A stretch of 64,000 nucleotides of DNA from Prevotella sp. P2-180 (lineage in GTDB: Bacteria; Bacteroidota; Bacteroidia; Bacteroidales; Bacteroidaceae). Below, piece by piece: positions 34,528 through 43,965 of this stretch; the first letter of the stretch is position 1, and each line of letters opens with the position of its first letter. Made by a program: the position numbers and the translations under genes. Where the stretch lies: NCBI RefSeq assembly GCF_002251435.1, contig NZ_NPJI01000023.1:23545-87544 (forward strand), read 5' to 3'. Below the pieces are notes generated by a model, which was not told the origin of the DNA, searched no databases, and worked only from the letters and a program-made list of their open reading frames with translations.

Positions 34528-36243
34528 ATGGAAGAAAAGAAAATCAACGAAGGCGAAGAGAAGAAAAGCCTTAGCTTTGTAGAACAAATGGTCGAGAAAG
34601 ACCTTGAAGAAGGAAAGAATGCCGGTAGGATTCAGACTCGTTTCCCACCAGAGCCAAACGGATATATACACATCGGACACGCAAAGGCCATATGCATGGA
34701 CTTTGGAGTAGCCGAGAAGTACAATGGTGTCTGCAACCTCCGATTCGACGATACCAACCCGTCGAAGGAAGACACCGAATACGTAGACTCCATCCTCCAC
34801 GACATACAGTGGCTTGGATTCAAGTGGGGCAACGTATATTACGCATCCGACTATTTCCAGCAGCTTTGGGACTTTGCCGTATGGATGATAAAGAAAGGTC
34901 TCGCCTACATCGACGAACAGACCTCAGAACAGATAGCACAACAAAAGGGCACACCTACCACCCCGGGTACCGCAAGTCCTTACCGCGACCGACCGGTAGA
35001 AGAGAGCCTGAAACTATTTGAACAGATGAATACACCCGAAGCCGTTGAGGGCTCCATGGTGCTTAGGGCGAAGATGGACATGGCAAACCCGAACATGCAC
35101 TTCCGTGACCCAGTGATGTACCGCATCATCCACACACCTCATCACCGCACAGGCACACAATGGCACGCCTACCCCATGTATGACTTCGCCCATGGCCAAA
35201 GCGACTTTTTCGAAGGTGTCACCCACTCCATCTGTACGCTTGAGTTCGTTCCCCATCGTCCTCTCTACGACAAGTTCATCGACCTTTTGAAAGAGATGCG
35301 TGGCGAGACAGCCGACATTAACGACAACCGCCCCCGCCAGATAGAGTTCAATCGTCTGAACCTCACATATACCGTGATGAGCAAGCGCAAGCTCCACCAG
35401 CTGGTAGATGAGAAATTGGTACGAGGCTGGGACGACCCACGAATGCCTACGGTATGCGGTATGCGTCGACGTGGCTATTCAGCCCAGAGTATCAGAAACT
35501 TCATCGACTCTATAGGATATACAAAGTTTGACGCTCTCAACGACTATGCCCTTCTGGAAGCAGCCGTTCGCGACGATCTTAACAAGAAGGCATGCAGGGT
35601 GTCAGCCGTACTCAACCCAGTAAAACTTATCCTCACCAACTACCCGGAAGGACAGTCAGAGGAGCTTGAGGCCATAAACAATCCAGAGAATGAAGCAGAC
35701 GGAAGCCATACCATCACCTTCAGCCGCGAACTATGGATTGAGCGCGACGACTTCATGGAAGACGCACCAAAGAAGTTCTTCAGACTTTCACCTGGAAAGG
35801 AAGTAAGACTGAAAAACGCATATATAATAAAATGCACTGGATGCAAAAAAGACGATGAAGGCAACGTGACAGAGATATATGCCGAGTACGACCCACTGAG
35901 CAGGAGCGGTATGGAAGGAGCCAACAGAAAAGTGAAAGGCACCCTCCACTGGCTCAGCGTCAACCACTGCCAAAAGGCAGAGGTACGCCTTTACGACCGA
36001 CTGTTCAACGTAGAAAACCCATCAGCCGACGATAGAGACTTCCACGACCTTCTCAACCCCGAGTCGCTAAAAGTGCTCAACAACTGTTATGTCGAGAACT
36101 ATCTCTCAGAAAAGAAGGCTGGTGATTTTCTGCAGTTCCAGCGCATAGGCTATTTCACATTAGACCCAGACACCACACCCGGCCACTTGGTATTCAACCG
36201 TACAGTTGGCCTTAAGGACACATGGGCAAAGATTAACAAATAA
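34528..36243 (+). CDS. glnS: Glutamine--tRNA ligase
   Basis: 571 residues. Class I signature PPEPNGYIHIGHAK with HIGH at residues 48-51 and the KMSKS-equivalent VMSKRKL (about 290). The two beta-barrel anticodon-binding domains follow. Typical bacterial GlnS length. Its stop codon abuts the ATG of the TPR gene, so glnS, the TPR gene and the DedA gene are one operon. Confidence 0.97.
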   Translation: MEEKKINEGEEKKSLSFVEQMVEKDLEEGKNAGRIQTRFPPEPNGYIHIGHAKAICMDFGVAEKYNGVCNLRFDDTNPSKEDTEYVDSILHDIQWLGFKWGNVYYASDYFQQLWDFAVWMIKKGLAYIDEQTSEQIAQQKGTPTTPGTASPYRDRPVEESLKLFEQMNTPEAVEGSMVLRAKMDMANPNMHFRDPVMYRIIHTPHHRTGTQWHAYPMYDFAHGQSDFFEGVTHSICTLEFVPHRPLYDKFIDLLKEMRGETADINDNRPRQIEFNRLNLTYTVMSKRKLHQLVDEKLVRGWDDPRMPTVCGMRRRGYSAQSIRNFIDSIGYTKFDALNDYALLEAAVRDDLNKKACRVSAVLNPVKLILTNYPEGQSEELEAINNPENEADGSHTITFSRELWIERDDFMEDAPKKFFRLSPGKEVRLKNAYIIKCTGCKKDDEGNVTEIYAEYDPLSRSGMEGANRKVKGTLHWLSVNHCQKAEVRLYDRLFNVENPSADDRDFHDLLNPESLKVLNNCYVENYLSEKKAGDFLQFQRIGYFTLDPDTTPGHLVFNRTVGLKDTWAKINK

Positions 36244-37665
36244 ATGCAAATAGACGAAGAGTATTTCAAAAGCGATGACTTCAAGGAACTCTTGAAGTCT
36301 TACGAGATGTCTGTCAAGTCAGGACAACCAATTTTTATGGATGTCGATGACTTGACAGACCTTATCGACTATTATAACCTCATGCACATGGACAAGGAGG
36401 CGGAAGAGACTGCAAACTATGCCCTTTCGCTATATCCAGGCGCATCAGGTCCCATCACCTATTTGGTAAGAAGATTCATAGACAGGGATGATCTCTCTGC
36501 AGCGGAAGAACTTGCAGAGGAAGTGGAAGACAAGGATATAGAGTACAAATTCATTAAAGCAGAAATATACCTGGCCCAAAACCAAGGCCATGAAGCTAAT
36601 GATATTTTGGAAGATGCCATTCGGTGTGCCGACGAGGACGATGTGGACAACTGCATCCTCGACGCTTTAAATATTTTCGTAGACTATGGTTATTTTGACT
36701 TGGCCAAAGAGTGGCTGGACAAAGTGAAAGACATAGACAGCGAGGACTTCTATGAAATGAGTATAAAGATACACAGTGCCATCGGTAATGTTGACAAGGC
36801 TGAAAAAATCATCAACAAGCTGATAGACAGTAATCCATATAACGAAAAATACTGGAACATGCTGTCATACGTTCAGTTCGTCAACGGCAAGTTTGCCGAT
36901 GCGCTCACAAGTAGCGAATACTCACTTGCCGCCAGCCCCAACAATCCTGGAGGCTTATCCTGCAAGGCACAAGCTCTGGTAAAGTTGTTCCAATACAAAG
37001 AGGCAATCAAATACTATAGTCTGTATTTCGAAATTTACCCTTTAGATGCCAACTGCCTCGTCCAGATAGGCTTCTGTCACATTAATCTGTCAAATTACCA
37101 ACAGGCCATCAATGCATTTTCCAGTGCGCTTGCCAATGTCACCGACGACCCGGAGCTGCAGTGCACCATCTACGACAATCTTTCTTTAGCCTATAGTCAC
37201 CTTGGTGAAAAAGAAAAAGCCTTGGAGATGATAAACAAGCTCAAGACGTATACAAATTATGTCGATCATCTCCACATCATGCTCCTTGAAGGTTATATAC
37301 TTCTCGAGGCAGGAGACAAGGAGGGTCTTAAGATATTAAGCGAACTTCTTGATGAATGCTCCTACGATGCATTATACGTGTTGAAGGTTAGCGTTGTGCT
37401 TTACGAAAACCATCTTTGGAAGTCAGCATATACTCTAATGCAAACCAAGTTCCCCTTTGATACCAAAGACTATGGCCATTCATATTTCGCCCTCTACTGC
37501 TTTGAATTGGGAAAGGACGAGGAATTTCTTAAATATCTGAAGATGGGCGTAGAGTTAAATCCAGAAGAAGCTGAATTATCCCTTAGGCATCTCTTCCCGG
37601 AAGGAATGCGACCAGAAAACTATTATGAATTTATAATAAATCTGAAGAATAAATACAAAAAATGA
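36244..37665 (+). CDS. Tetratricopeptide repeat protein
   Basis: 473 residues, acidic, without signal peptide or membrane helix. TPR-like helical pairs run from about residue 40 to 440 (for example AEELAEEVEDKDIEYKFIKAEIYLAQNQ and LSLAYSHLGEKEKALEMINKL). Probably a cytoplasmic scaffold; partner unknown. It starts directly after the glnS stop codon and overlaps the DedA start by four bases. Confidence 0.85.
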   Translation: MQIDEEYFKSDDFKELLKSYEMSVKSGQPIFMDVDDLTDLIDYYNLMHMDKEAEETANYALSLYPGASGPITYLVRRFIDRDDLSAAEELAEEVEDKDIEYKFIKAEIYLAQNQGHEANDILEDAIRCADEDDVDNCILDALNIFVDYGYFDLAKEWLDKVKDIDSEDFYEMSIKIHSAIGNVDKAEKIINKLIDSNPYNEKYWNMLSYVQFVNGKFADALTSSEYSLAASPNNPGGLSCKAQALVKLFQYKEAIKYYSLYFEIYPLDANCLVQIGFCHINLSNYQQAINAFSSALANVTDDPELQCTIYDNLSLAYSHLGEKEKALEMINKLKTYTNYVDHLHIMLLEGYILLEAGDKEGLKILSELLDECSYDALYVLKVSVVLYENHLWKSAYTLMQTKFPFDTKDYGHSYFALYCFELGKDEEFLKYLKMGVELNPEEAELSLRHLFPEGMRPENYYEFIINLKNKYKK

Positions 37666-38291
37666 ACTTATCATCATTATTAAGTAATCTGAATTACGGA
37701 ACCATACTGTTTCTCATGCTTATTGAGAGCACTGTGATACCATTTCCATCTGAAGTGGTGGTGGCACCGGCAGCCTACCATGCAGCCGCTGGATACCAGA
37801 ACGTGTTTCTTGTGGTTCTCTTCGCCACCATTGGAGCCGACCTTGGAGCTGCCATAAACTATGCAGCCGCCTACTATCTTGGCAGGCCATTGATATACAA
37901 GTTTGCACGCAGCCGCTGGGGAAAAATGTGTCTGCTAAATGAAGAAAAGGTAGAGAGAAGCGAAAAGTATTTTGCCGACCATGGAGTCGTTGCAACCCTT
38001 ACCGGCCGACTTCTTCCGGTGATACGCCAGCTCATCTCGGTACCAGCCGGACTGGCAAAGATGCATTTCGGCAAATTCATCCTCTACACCACCATAGGAG
38101 CTGGAGTATGGAACACTATTCTGGCTGCTTTGGGATGGTATCTCCACTCAATAGTGCCCGAGGCGCAACTTCAGTCGAAAATTGACGAGTATTCTGAATA
38201 TATAAAGATTGTCATCATTGCATTATTCCTGATTGTAGTGGCATTTTTCACAATAAAAACGATAATAAAGAAACAAAAAAAGGCAGTTTGA
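37662..38291 (+). CDS. DedA family membrane protein
   Basis: 209 residues with several membrane helices. The DedA/VTT patterns are present: SEVVVAPAAYHAA, a FATIGADLGAAINY segment, and GRLLPVIRQLISVPAGLAKM with the conserved arginines. DedA proteins act in undecaprenyl-phosphate or phospholipid flipping and membrane homeostasis. Overlaps the TPR gene (ATGA). Confidence 0.92.
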   Translation: MNLSSLLSNLNYGTILFLMLIESTVIPFPSEVVVAPAAYHAAAGYQNVFLVVLFATIGADLGAAINYAAAYYLGRPLIYKFARSRWGKMCLLNEEKVERSEKYFADHGVVATLTGRLLPVIRQLISVPAGLAKMHFGKFILYTTIGAGVWNTILAALGWYLHSIVPEAQLQSKIDEYSEYIKIVIIALFLIVVAFFTIKTIIKKQKKAV

Positions 38292-38310
38292 AAAAAATGC
38301 TGCAATAATA

Positions 38311-38342
38311 TTTGGAGTAATAAATAAAAGTTAGTATTTTTG
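38311..38342 (+). promoter_or_regulatory. Promoter for manC-type gene
   Basis: TTTGG at 38311-38315 and TATTTTTG at 38335-38342, 19 bases apart, about 25 bases upstream of the ATG. Confidence 0.8.
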
Positions 38343-38367
38343 CACATTATGTAAATATCTGATTATT

Positions 38368-39435
38368 ATGGCACAAATTATGAATCATTTAGTGATTATG
38401 GCCGGAGGTGTCGGAAGCAGATTCTGGCCTATGAGTACAGACGAAATGCCCAAACAGTTCATTGATGTATTAGGTGTTGGCAAGTCTCTGTTACAAATGA
38501 CCGTGGAACGTTTCAGCGGCATCTGCGATATTGACAAGACATGGATAGTGACTAACAGGAAGTATGTAGACATAGTAAAGAAGCAATTGCCCGAACTTCC
38601 TGAAAACCATATACTCTGTGAACCCTGCCGTCGAAATACAGCCCCATGCATAGCATACGTCAGTTGGCGAATAAAGGCCGTTGACCCCAAAGCCAATATT
38701 GTGGTATCTCCAAGCGACCACATCGTTACCGATACAACGGAGTTTAAGCGTGTAATAAAAGACTGCCTGAGGTTTACCGGCGAGACAGACGCCATCGTAA
38801 CACTCGGCATAAAACCCTCAAGACCAGAAACAGGCTATGGATATATTCAGGCCGACCTTTCCTCAAGTTCGCTTAGAAACAAGGAGATATTCAGAGTAGA
38901 TTCATTCCGCGAAAAGCCAGACAAAGAAACCGCTAGTCAATATGTTCAGAAAAACAACTATTTCTGGAACTCTGGAATATTCCTCTGGAGCGTAAGTACC
39001 ATTGTAAACGCATTCAGGGTATACCAACCTACCATGTCAAGGATTTTCGAATCTCTACTGCCCGTTTACGGCACCGGGAAGGAACAAGAGGAAATAGACC
39101 GCCTGTTCCCTACGTGCCAAAGCATATCCGTCGACTATGCCATTATGGAAAAGGCGGAAGAGATTTTCGTATGTCCTGCCGACTTCGGTTGGAGCGACCT
39201 CGGTACATGGGGTTCACTGCTTTTGCAAACAAAGAAAGACCTCTATGGCAACGGATGCATTGGCAACAACATAAATATGTTTGAGTCAACAAACTGTATG
39301 GTACACACCATGCAGGAGAAAAAGGTAATCATTCAGGGACTCGACGGGTATATAGTTGCAGAAAACGAAAACACACTTCTCATTTGCAAGCTATCGGAGG
39401 AACAACGGATAAAACAGTTTACAGGACAGAACTAA
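38368..39435 (+). CDS. manC: Mannose-1-phosphate guanylyltransferase
   Basis: 355 residues. Nucleotidyltransferase signature MAGGVGSRFWPMS followed by MPKQFIDVLG, then VVSPSDHI and the FWNSGIFLWS motif, which define GDP-mannose pyrophosphorylases. The phosphomannose isomerase domain of bifunctional enzymes is absent. It makes GDP-mannose for the Gmd/Fcl pathway immediately downstream and for mannosyltransferases. The ATG at 38380 is an alternative start four codons in. Confidence 0.92.
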   Translation: MAQIMNHLVIMAGGVGSRFWPMSTDEMPKQFIDVLGVGKSLLQMTVERFSGICDIDKTWIVTNRKYVDIVKKQLPELPENHILCEPCRRNTAPCIAYVSWRIKAVDPKANIVVSPSDHIVTDTTEFKRVIKDCLRFTGETDAIVTLGIKPSRPETGYGYIQADLSSSSLRNKEIFRVDSFREKPDKETASQYVQKNNYFWNSGIFLWSVSTIVNAFRVYQPTMSRIFESLLPVYGTGKEQEEIDRLFPTCQSISVDYAIMEKAEEIFVCPADFGWSDLGTWGSLLLQTKKDLYGNGCIGNNINMFESTNCMVHTMQEKKVIIQGLDGYIVAENENTLLICKLSEEQRIKQFTGQN

Positions 39436-39527
39436 GGAGTTAAGACTCTTCATTAACTTCATCACTTCCAAAAGTAAGGTAAACATAAACTTGAATAATA
39501 TTAATAAGGACACAAGAAAAAGAAAAA

Positions 39528-40613
39528 ATGGAAAAGAAAGTTGCTCTCATTACAGGTATTACAGGTCAAGATGGTTCATATCTTGCCGAGTTTCTCATAG
39601 AGAAGGGATATGAAGTACATGGACTTCTCCGTCGTTCTTCTTCATTCAATACAGGGCGTATAGAGCACCTGTATCTCGATGAATGGGTGAGAGACATGAA
39701 GAAGTCAAGACTTATAAATCTGCATTGGGCAGACATGACAGACTCTTCTTCTCTCATAAGAATTATCTCAGAAACCAAGCCTTCCGAAATATACAACCTT
39801 GCGGCTCAAAGCCACGTTAAGGTGTCGTTCGATGTTCCTGAATATACTGCCGACACAGATGCCGTTGGTGTGTTGAGACTTTTGGAGGCTGTAAGAATTT
39901 GTGGACTTGAAAAGTCATGTCGTATATATCAGGCTTCCACATCCGAGCTATACGGAAAAGTGCAAGAAGTGCCTCAAAGTGAAACCACACCATTCTATCC
40001 CCGTTCACCATATTCAGTTGCCAAGCTTTATGGTTTCTGGATTATGAAAAACTATCGTGAGTCTTACGACATGTATTGCTGCAACGGCATCCTCTTCAAC
40101 CACGAAAGCGAAAGAAGAGGCGAAAATTTCGTGACACGCAAAATCACTCTGGCAGCTGCACGTATAGCCCAAGGCTTCCAGGACAAGCTCTACCTCGGCA
40201 ATCTCAACGCCTTGAGAGACTGGGGCTATGCCAAGGACTATGTTGAATGTATGTGGCTCATTCTCCAACAGCCAAAACCCGATGACTTCGTCATTGCCAC
40301 TGGCGAATACCATACCGTACGCGAGTTTGCAACACTTGCATTCAAGGAAGTGGGCATCGAACTCGAGTGGAGGGGAGAAGGTGTTGACGAGAAAGGTTAT
40401 GACAAGAACACGGGAAAATGCATCGTGGAGGTAGACCCAAAATACTTCCGTCCTGCCGAAGTGGAACAGTTGCTTGGTGACCCTTCAAAGGCAAAGAAAC
40501 AGCTCGGTTGGAATCCGACAAAGACCTCATTCCAGAATTTGGTGAAGATTATGGTCAAGCACGACATGGTGTTCGCAAAGAAACTCTATCTTAAGGCAAA
40601 GATGGAAGAGTGA
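39528..40613 (+). CDS. gmd: GDP-mannose 4,6-dehydratase
   Basis: 361 residues. NADP-binding [14 protein letters not shown], substrate residues in [15 protein letters not shown], the catalytic YSVAK motif in [12 protein letters not shown], and [21 protein letters not shown] are all classic Gmd. It converts GDP-mannose to GDP-4-keto-6-deoxymannose. Followed by the epimerase/reductase gene after 51 bases. Confidence 0.97.
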   Translation: MEKKVALITGITGQDGSYLAEFLIEKGYEVHGLLRRSSSFNTGRIEHLYLDEWVRDMKKSRLINLHWADMTDSSSLIRIISETKPSEIYNLAAQSHVKVSFDVPEYTADTDAVGVLRLLEAVRICGLEKSCRIYQASTSELYGKVQEVPQSETTPFYPRSPYSVAKLYGFWIMKNYRESYDMYCCNGILFNHESERRGENFVTRKITLAAARIAQGFQDKLYLGNLNALRDWGYAKDYVECMWLILQQPKPDDFVIATGEYHTVREFATLAFKEVGIELEWRGEGVDEKGYDKNTGKCIVEVDPKYFRPAEVEQLLGDPSKAKKQLGWNPTKTSFQNLVKIMVKHDMVFAKKLYLKAKMEE

Positions 40614-40664
40614 CACGTTAACTCCTTGATAATTAGTATCTACAGAACTTGAAAAAGAAAAAAC

Positions 40665-41828
40665 ATGTTAGATAAAAATTCAAAAATATATGTTGCCGGG
40701 CACAACGGACTCGTTGGCTCGGCAATATGGAAAAATCTTGAGGAAAGAGGATACCACAATCTTGTAGGACGCTCGCACAAAGAACTGGACCTGACCGACC
40801 AGAATGCGGTTAAGGCATTCTTTGACGAAGAGAAGCCGGATGCCGTGGTTCTTGCAGCTGCATTTGTAGGTGGCATCATGGCCAACTCCCTCTACCGTGC
40901 CGACTTCATAATGCAAAACATGAAGATACAGTGCAACGTCATCAGCAACGCCTATTCCCATAATGTCAAGAAACTTCTCTTCCTTGGCTCAACCTGCATT
41001 TATCCGAAGAATGCTCCCCAACCCATGAAGGAAGACGCTCTTCTCACATCACCTTTGGAATATACCAACGAGGAATATGCCATAGCGAAGATTGCCGGAC
41101 TGAAGATGTGCGAAAGCTACAACCTCCAGTATGGCACCAATTATATAGCAGTCATGCCCACTAATCTCTATGGTCCGAACGACAATTTCCACCTCGAGAA
41201 CAGCCATGTCATGCCTGCCATGATAAGAAAGATCTACCTTGCAAAACTCATACATGAAGGTGCATGGGAAACGATAAAGGAAGACCTGAATAAACGTCCT
41301 GTGGAAAATGTCAATGGCAACAGCAGTAAAGACGACATTCTTCGTATACTTGAGAAATACGGCATAAGCGACAACAAGGTTACCCTATGGGGCACCGGCA
41401 CACCATTGCGCGAATTTCTTTGGAGCGAAGACATGGCAGACGCCAGTGTACACGTATTGCTAAATGTTGACTTCAAAGACATCATTGGAATAGAGAAATA
41501 CTCATCGGTGTTCTATGGTGTATCGGCCTCAGGTGTCGTCGACCGAAACAACAGTGATGGCCGTGGAGGCGCCATTCCCTCCCTTGGAGAAATACGCAAC
41601 TGCCACATCAATGTTGGAACAGGAAAGGAACTCACTATCAAAGAGTTATCTAAACTGATAGTAAAAACAGTCGGTTTCGAAGGAGAAGTTGTATTTGACT
41701 CAGCAAAGCCAGACGGTACACCACGAAAACTCATCGATGTAACAAAACTCCACTCGCTTGGCTGGACACATAAAGTTGAAATAGAAGAAGGAGTCGAAAA
41801 ACTGTTTAAGTGGTATGCAGGAGTGTGA
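40665..41828 (+). CDS. fcl: GDP-L-fucose synthase
   Basis: 387 residues. NADP motif GHNGLVGSAIW, catalytic Tyr/Lys in EYAIAKIAG, and NLYGPNDNF fit Fcl/WcaG. It completes GDP-L-fucose synthesis from the Gmd product. The protein is about 65 residues longer than E. coli WcaG (321); the extra sequence lies mainly around residues 200-300, as in other Bacteroidales enzymes. A shared terminator separates it from the convergent xylulokinase. Confidence 0.95.
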   Translation: MLDKNSKIYVAGHNGLVGSAIWKNLEERGYHNLVGRSHKELDLTDQNAVKAFFDEEKPDAVVLAAAFVGGIMANSLYRADFIMQNMKIQCNVISNAYSHNVKKLLFLGSTCIYPKNAPQPMKEDALLTSPLEYTNEEYAIAKIAGLKMCESYNLQYGTNYIAVMPTNLYGPNDNFHLENSHVMPAMIRKIYLAKLIHEGAWETIKEDLNKRPVENVNGNSSKDDILRILEKYGISDNKVTLWGTGTPLREFLWSEDMADASVHVLLNVDFKDIIGIEKYSSVFYGVSASGVVDRNNSDGRGGAIPSLGEIRNCHINVGTGKELTIKELSKLIVKTVGFEGEVVFDSAKPDGTPRKLIDVTKLHSLGWTHKVEIEEGVEKLFKWYAGV

Positions 41829-41867
41829 GGAATGTGAAGTGAGATTACTTGGCAAAGCCCAGTATGC

Positions 41868-41910
41868 ATTGAGGCAAGTCGTGAGTGAGACACCCACAAC
41901 TTGCCTCAAT
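41868..41910. terminator. Bidirectional terminator between fcl and xylulokinase
   Basis: A 16-base stem with one mismatch (ATTGAGGCAAGTCGTG, 41868-41883, with 41895-41910; loop 11 bases) between convergent genes. Confidence 0.85.
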
Positions 41911-41912
41911 CC

Positions 41913-43406
41913 TTATACCAACTTCCCAAGTTGGCTCTTCCATTCAGAATAAGCATGGAGGTATTCAGCCCGCTTGTTTTCGTCAGGTTCTATCACCATT
42001 AGCTTGTCGAGAGTGGCGAAGGCCTCATTGTTGTCCTTGTAAATACCAACGCCTATACCGGCACCCTTTGCAGCACCCACACTGCCGTCGGTATCATATA
42101 GTTCTATTGTAGCTCCGCTCACTCCAGCCAAAGTCTGTCTGAAGATGTCGCTCAAGAACATATTTGCCTTTCCAGCATGAATCTTCTTAATGTTCATTCC
42201 CATCTGCTGCATGATTTCCATTCCATAGCAGAAACTAAAGACGATACCTTCCTGTGCGGCTCTTACAATATGCGCGTTAGTGTGCTTGTTGAAACTTAGT
42301 CCTGTAACAGTACAACCAATTTCCTTATTCTCCAACACACGTTCCGCTCCATTTCCAAACGGAATGACGCTCACGCCTTCACTTCCGATAGCCACTTTTG
42401 AAGCAATCTCGTTCATCTCGGCATATCCCACACCCGAAGCAAGAATGTTTCTTCTCACCCATGCATTCAGAATACCGGTACCATTTATACACAACAGCAC
42501 TCCAAGACGAGTCTTGTCAGCCTCATGGTTCACATGGGCAAATGTGTTCACCCTGCTCTTCTTGTCGTAGTTGATGTCACCCAACACACCATACACTACA
42601 CCGGAAGTACCAGCAGTGGAAGCGATCTCACCCGGATTGAACACGTTAAGACTCACGGCATTGTTAGGCTGGTCACCGGCACGATAGGAAATGGGAGTAC
42701 CTTTCTTAAGTCCTGTCTCCTCAGCAGCCTTCTCCGACACTTCGCTTTGCACGCTGAATGTAGGCACGATATCCGACATTATCGACATGTCGAATCCATA
42801 GTAGTCCATAAGGAAGTCAGCCACCTGGTTCTGCTTGAAGTCCCAGAACATACCTTCGCTAAGACCGCTTACCGTAGTGTTGGCAATGCCGCTAAGTTTC
42901 ATCGCGATATAGTCACCAGGAAGCATCACCTTATATATTTTATTATATATATCAGGTTCGTTTTCCTTCACCCAAGCCAATTTTGCAGCAGTAAAGTTAC
43001 CTGGTGAATTAAGCAGGTGTTGTAGGCATTTCTCCGGTCCTAATGTATGGAATGCCTTGTCACCATAAGGAACAGCCCTTGAATCACACCAAATGATAGC
43101 CGGCCTGAGCGGTTTTAGGTTTTTGTCCACACAAACAAGTCCGTGCATTTGGTATGAGATACCGATTGCCTTAATCTCTTCAGCATTTGCACCTGCATCG
43201 GCCATGATTTTCTTCAAACTTAGCTTTGCGTTTTCCCACCACATTTCCGGGTCCTGTTCAGCCCATCCTGTTTTAACGGCCGTTATAGGCGCCTCGTGCT
43301 CTGGAAAGAAAGCAGTTGCAGCACATTTACCCGTGTCTGCATTGACGAGAGAAGCCTTTACCGAACTGCTTCCAACGTCAAATCCTAATAAATATCTATT
43401 TGCCAT
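41913..43406 (-). CDS. xylB: Xylulokinase-like FGGY carbohydrate kinase
   Basis: 497 residues. FGGY kinase N-terminus FDVGSSSVKASLV, substrate-specificity motif ISYQMHGLV, which favours xylulokinase, catalytic Asp in RAGDQPNNAVS, and C-terminal GGxxxS-like region. It phosphorylates D-xylulose. No xylose isomerase gene is adjacent in this window. Other FGGY substrates remain possible. Confidence 0.82.
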   Translation of the reverse strand: MANRYLLGFDVGSSSVKASLVNADTGKCAATAFFPEHEAPITAVKTGWAEQDPEMWWENAKLSLKKIMADAGANAEEIKAIGISYQMHGLVCVDKNLKPLRPAIIWCDSRAVPYGDKAFHTLGPEKCLQHLLNSPGNFTAAKLAWVKENEPDIYNKIYKVMLPGDYIAMKLSGIANTTVSGLSEGMFWDFKQNQVADFLMDYYGFDMSIMSDIVPTFSVQSEVSEKAAEETGLKKGTPISYRAGDQPNNAVSLNVFNPGEIASTAGTSGVVYGVLGDINYDKKSRVNTFAHVNHEADKTRLGVLLCINGTGILNAWVRRNILASGVGYAEMNEIASKVAIGSEGVSVIPFGNGAERVLENKEIGCTVTGLSFNKHTNAHIVRAAQEGIVFSFCYGMEIMQQMGMNIKKIHAGKANMFLSDIFRQTLAGVSGATIELYDTDGSVGAAKGAGIGVGIYKDNNEAFATLDKLMVIEPDENKRAEYLHAYSEWKSQLGKLV

Positions 43407-43538
43407 ACTTATATAATTAAATCAAATATAATACGCATAATTATCACAAATCCCACCCTAAAAAGCAAAAAAAATAATTTTTTCTTGTAAATTGCAATTT
43501 TTTTTGTAAAAATTAGTCGATAATTCAAAATATTGTTT

Positions 43539-43546
43539 TATCTTTG
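43539..43546 (+). promoter_or_regulatory. -7 element for exopolysaccharide operon
   Basis: TATCTTTG, about 40 bases upstream of the receiver gene. No TTTG occurs at the expected -33 position, which may point to activator-dependent expression. Confidence 0.6.
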
Positions 43547-43585
43547 CAGCAATAAATATTACCTTAGACATATAAAAGCTTTTTT

Positions 43586-43954
43586 ATGAAAAAGAAAATT
43601 CTTATATTGGACGACAAAGAGACAATAGCAAAAGTATTGTCAATTTATCTCATGAGCGACTACGAAGTACAGTGGTTGCCCGATGGTTTGCAAGGTGTAA
43701 AATGGCTTCAGTCAGGCAACACTCCAGACTTGATTATCTCCGACATCAGGATGCCAGGCATGCGTGGCGATGACTTTTTGGAGTGGATAAAGCAGAACGA
43801 ATTGTTCCGCCACATCCCAGTTATCATGCTCAGCAGTGAAGACAGCACCAACGAGCGCATCCGCCTTCTGGAGATAGGAGCAGTAGACTATATCGTAAAA
43901 CCATTCAACCCGATGGAGTTGAAGATAAGAGTAAAAAAGATTCTTCCCAACTAA
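43586..43954 (+). CDS. Stand-alone response-regulator receiver
   Basis: 122 residues, a single receiver domain (CheY/Spo0F-like) with no output domain. All key residues are present: acidic pair Asp9/Asp10 in ILILDDKE, phospho-acceptor Asp53 in IISDIRMPGM, the Ser in IMLSSEDS, and Lys in IVKPFNP. It is the first gene of the exopolysaccharide operon and 11 bases from a sugar transferase with a degenerate receiver. No cognate histidine kinase is adjacent. A role as a phosphorylation-dependent control of the transferase is an inference. Confidence 0.9.
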   Translation: MKKKILILDDKETIAKVLSIYLMSDYEVQWLPDGLQGVKWLQSGNTPDLIISDIRMPGMRGDDFLEWIKQNELFRHIPVIMLSSEDSTNERIRLLEIGAVDYIVKPFNPMELKIRVKKILPN

Positions 43955-43965
43955 TACTCTAAGAT

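Noticed and set aside
41913..43406. L-fuculokinase, because of the adjacent GDP-fucose genes
   Set aside because: The GISYQMHGLV-type motif fits xylulokinase, the gene is convergent and separated by a terminator, and fucose catabolism is unrelated to GDP-fucose synthesis.
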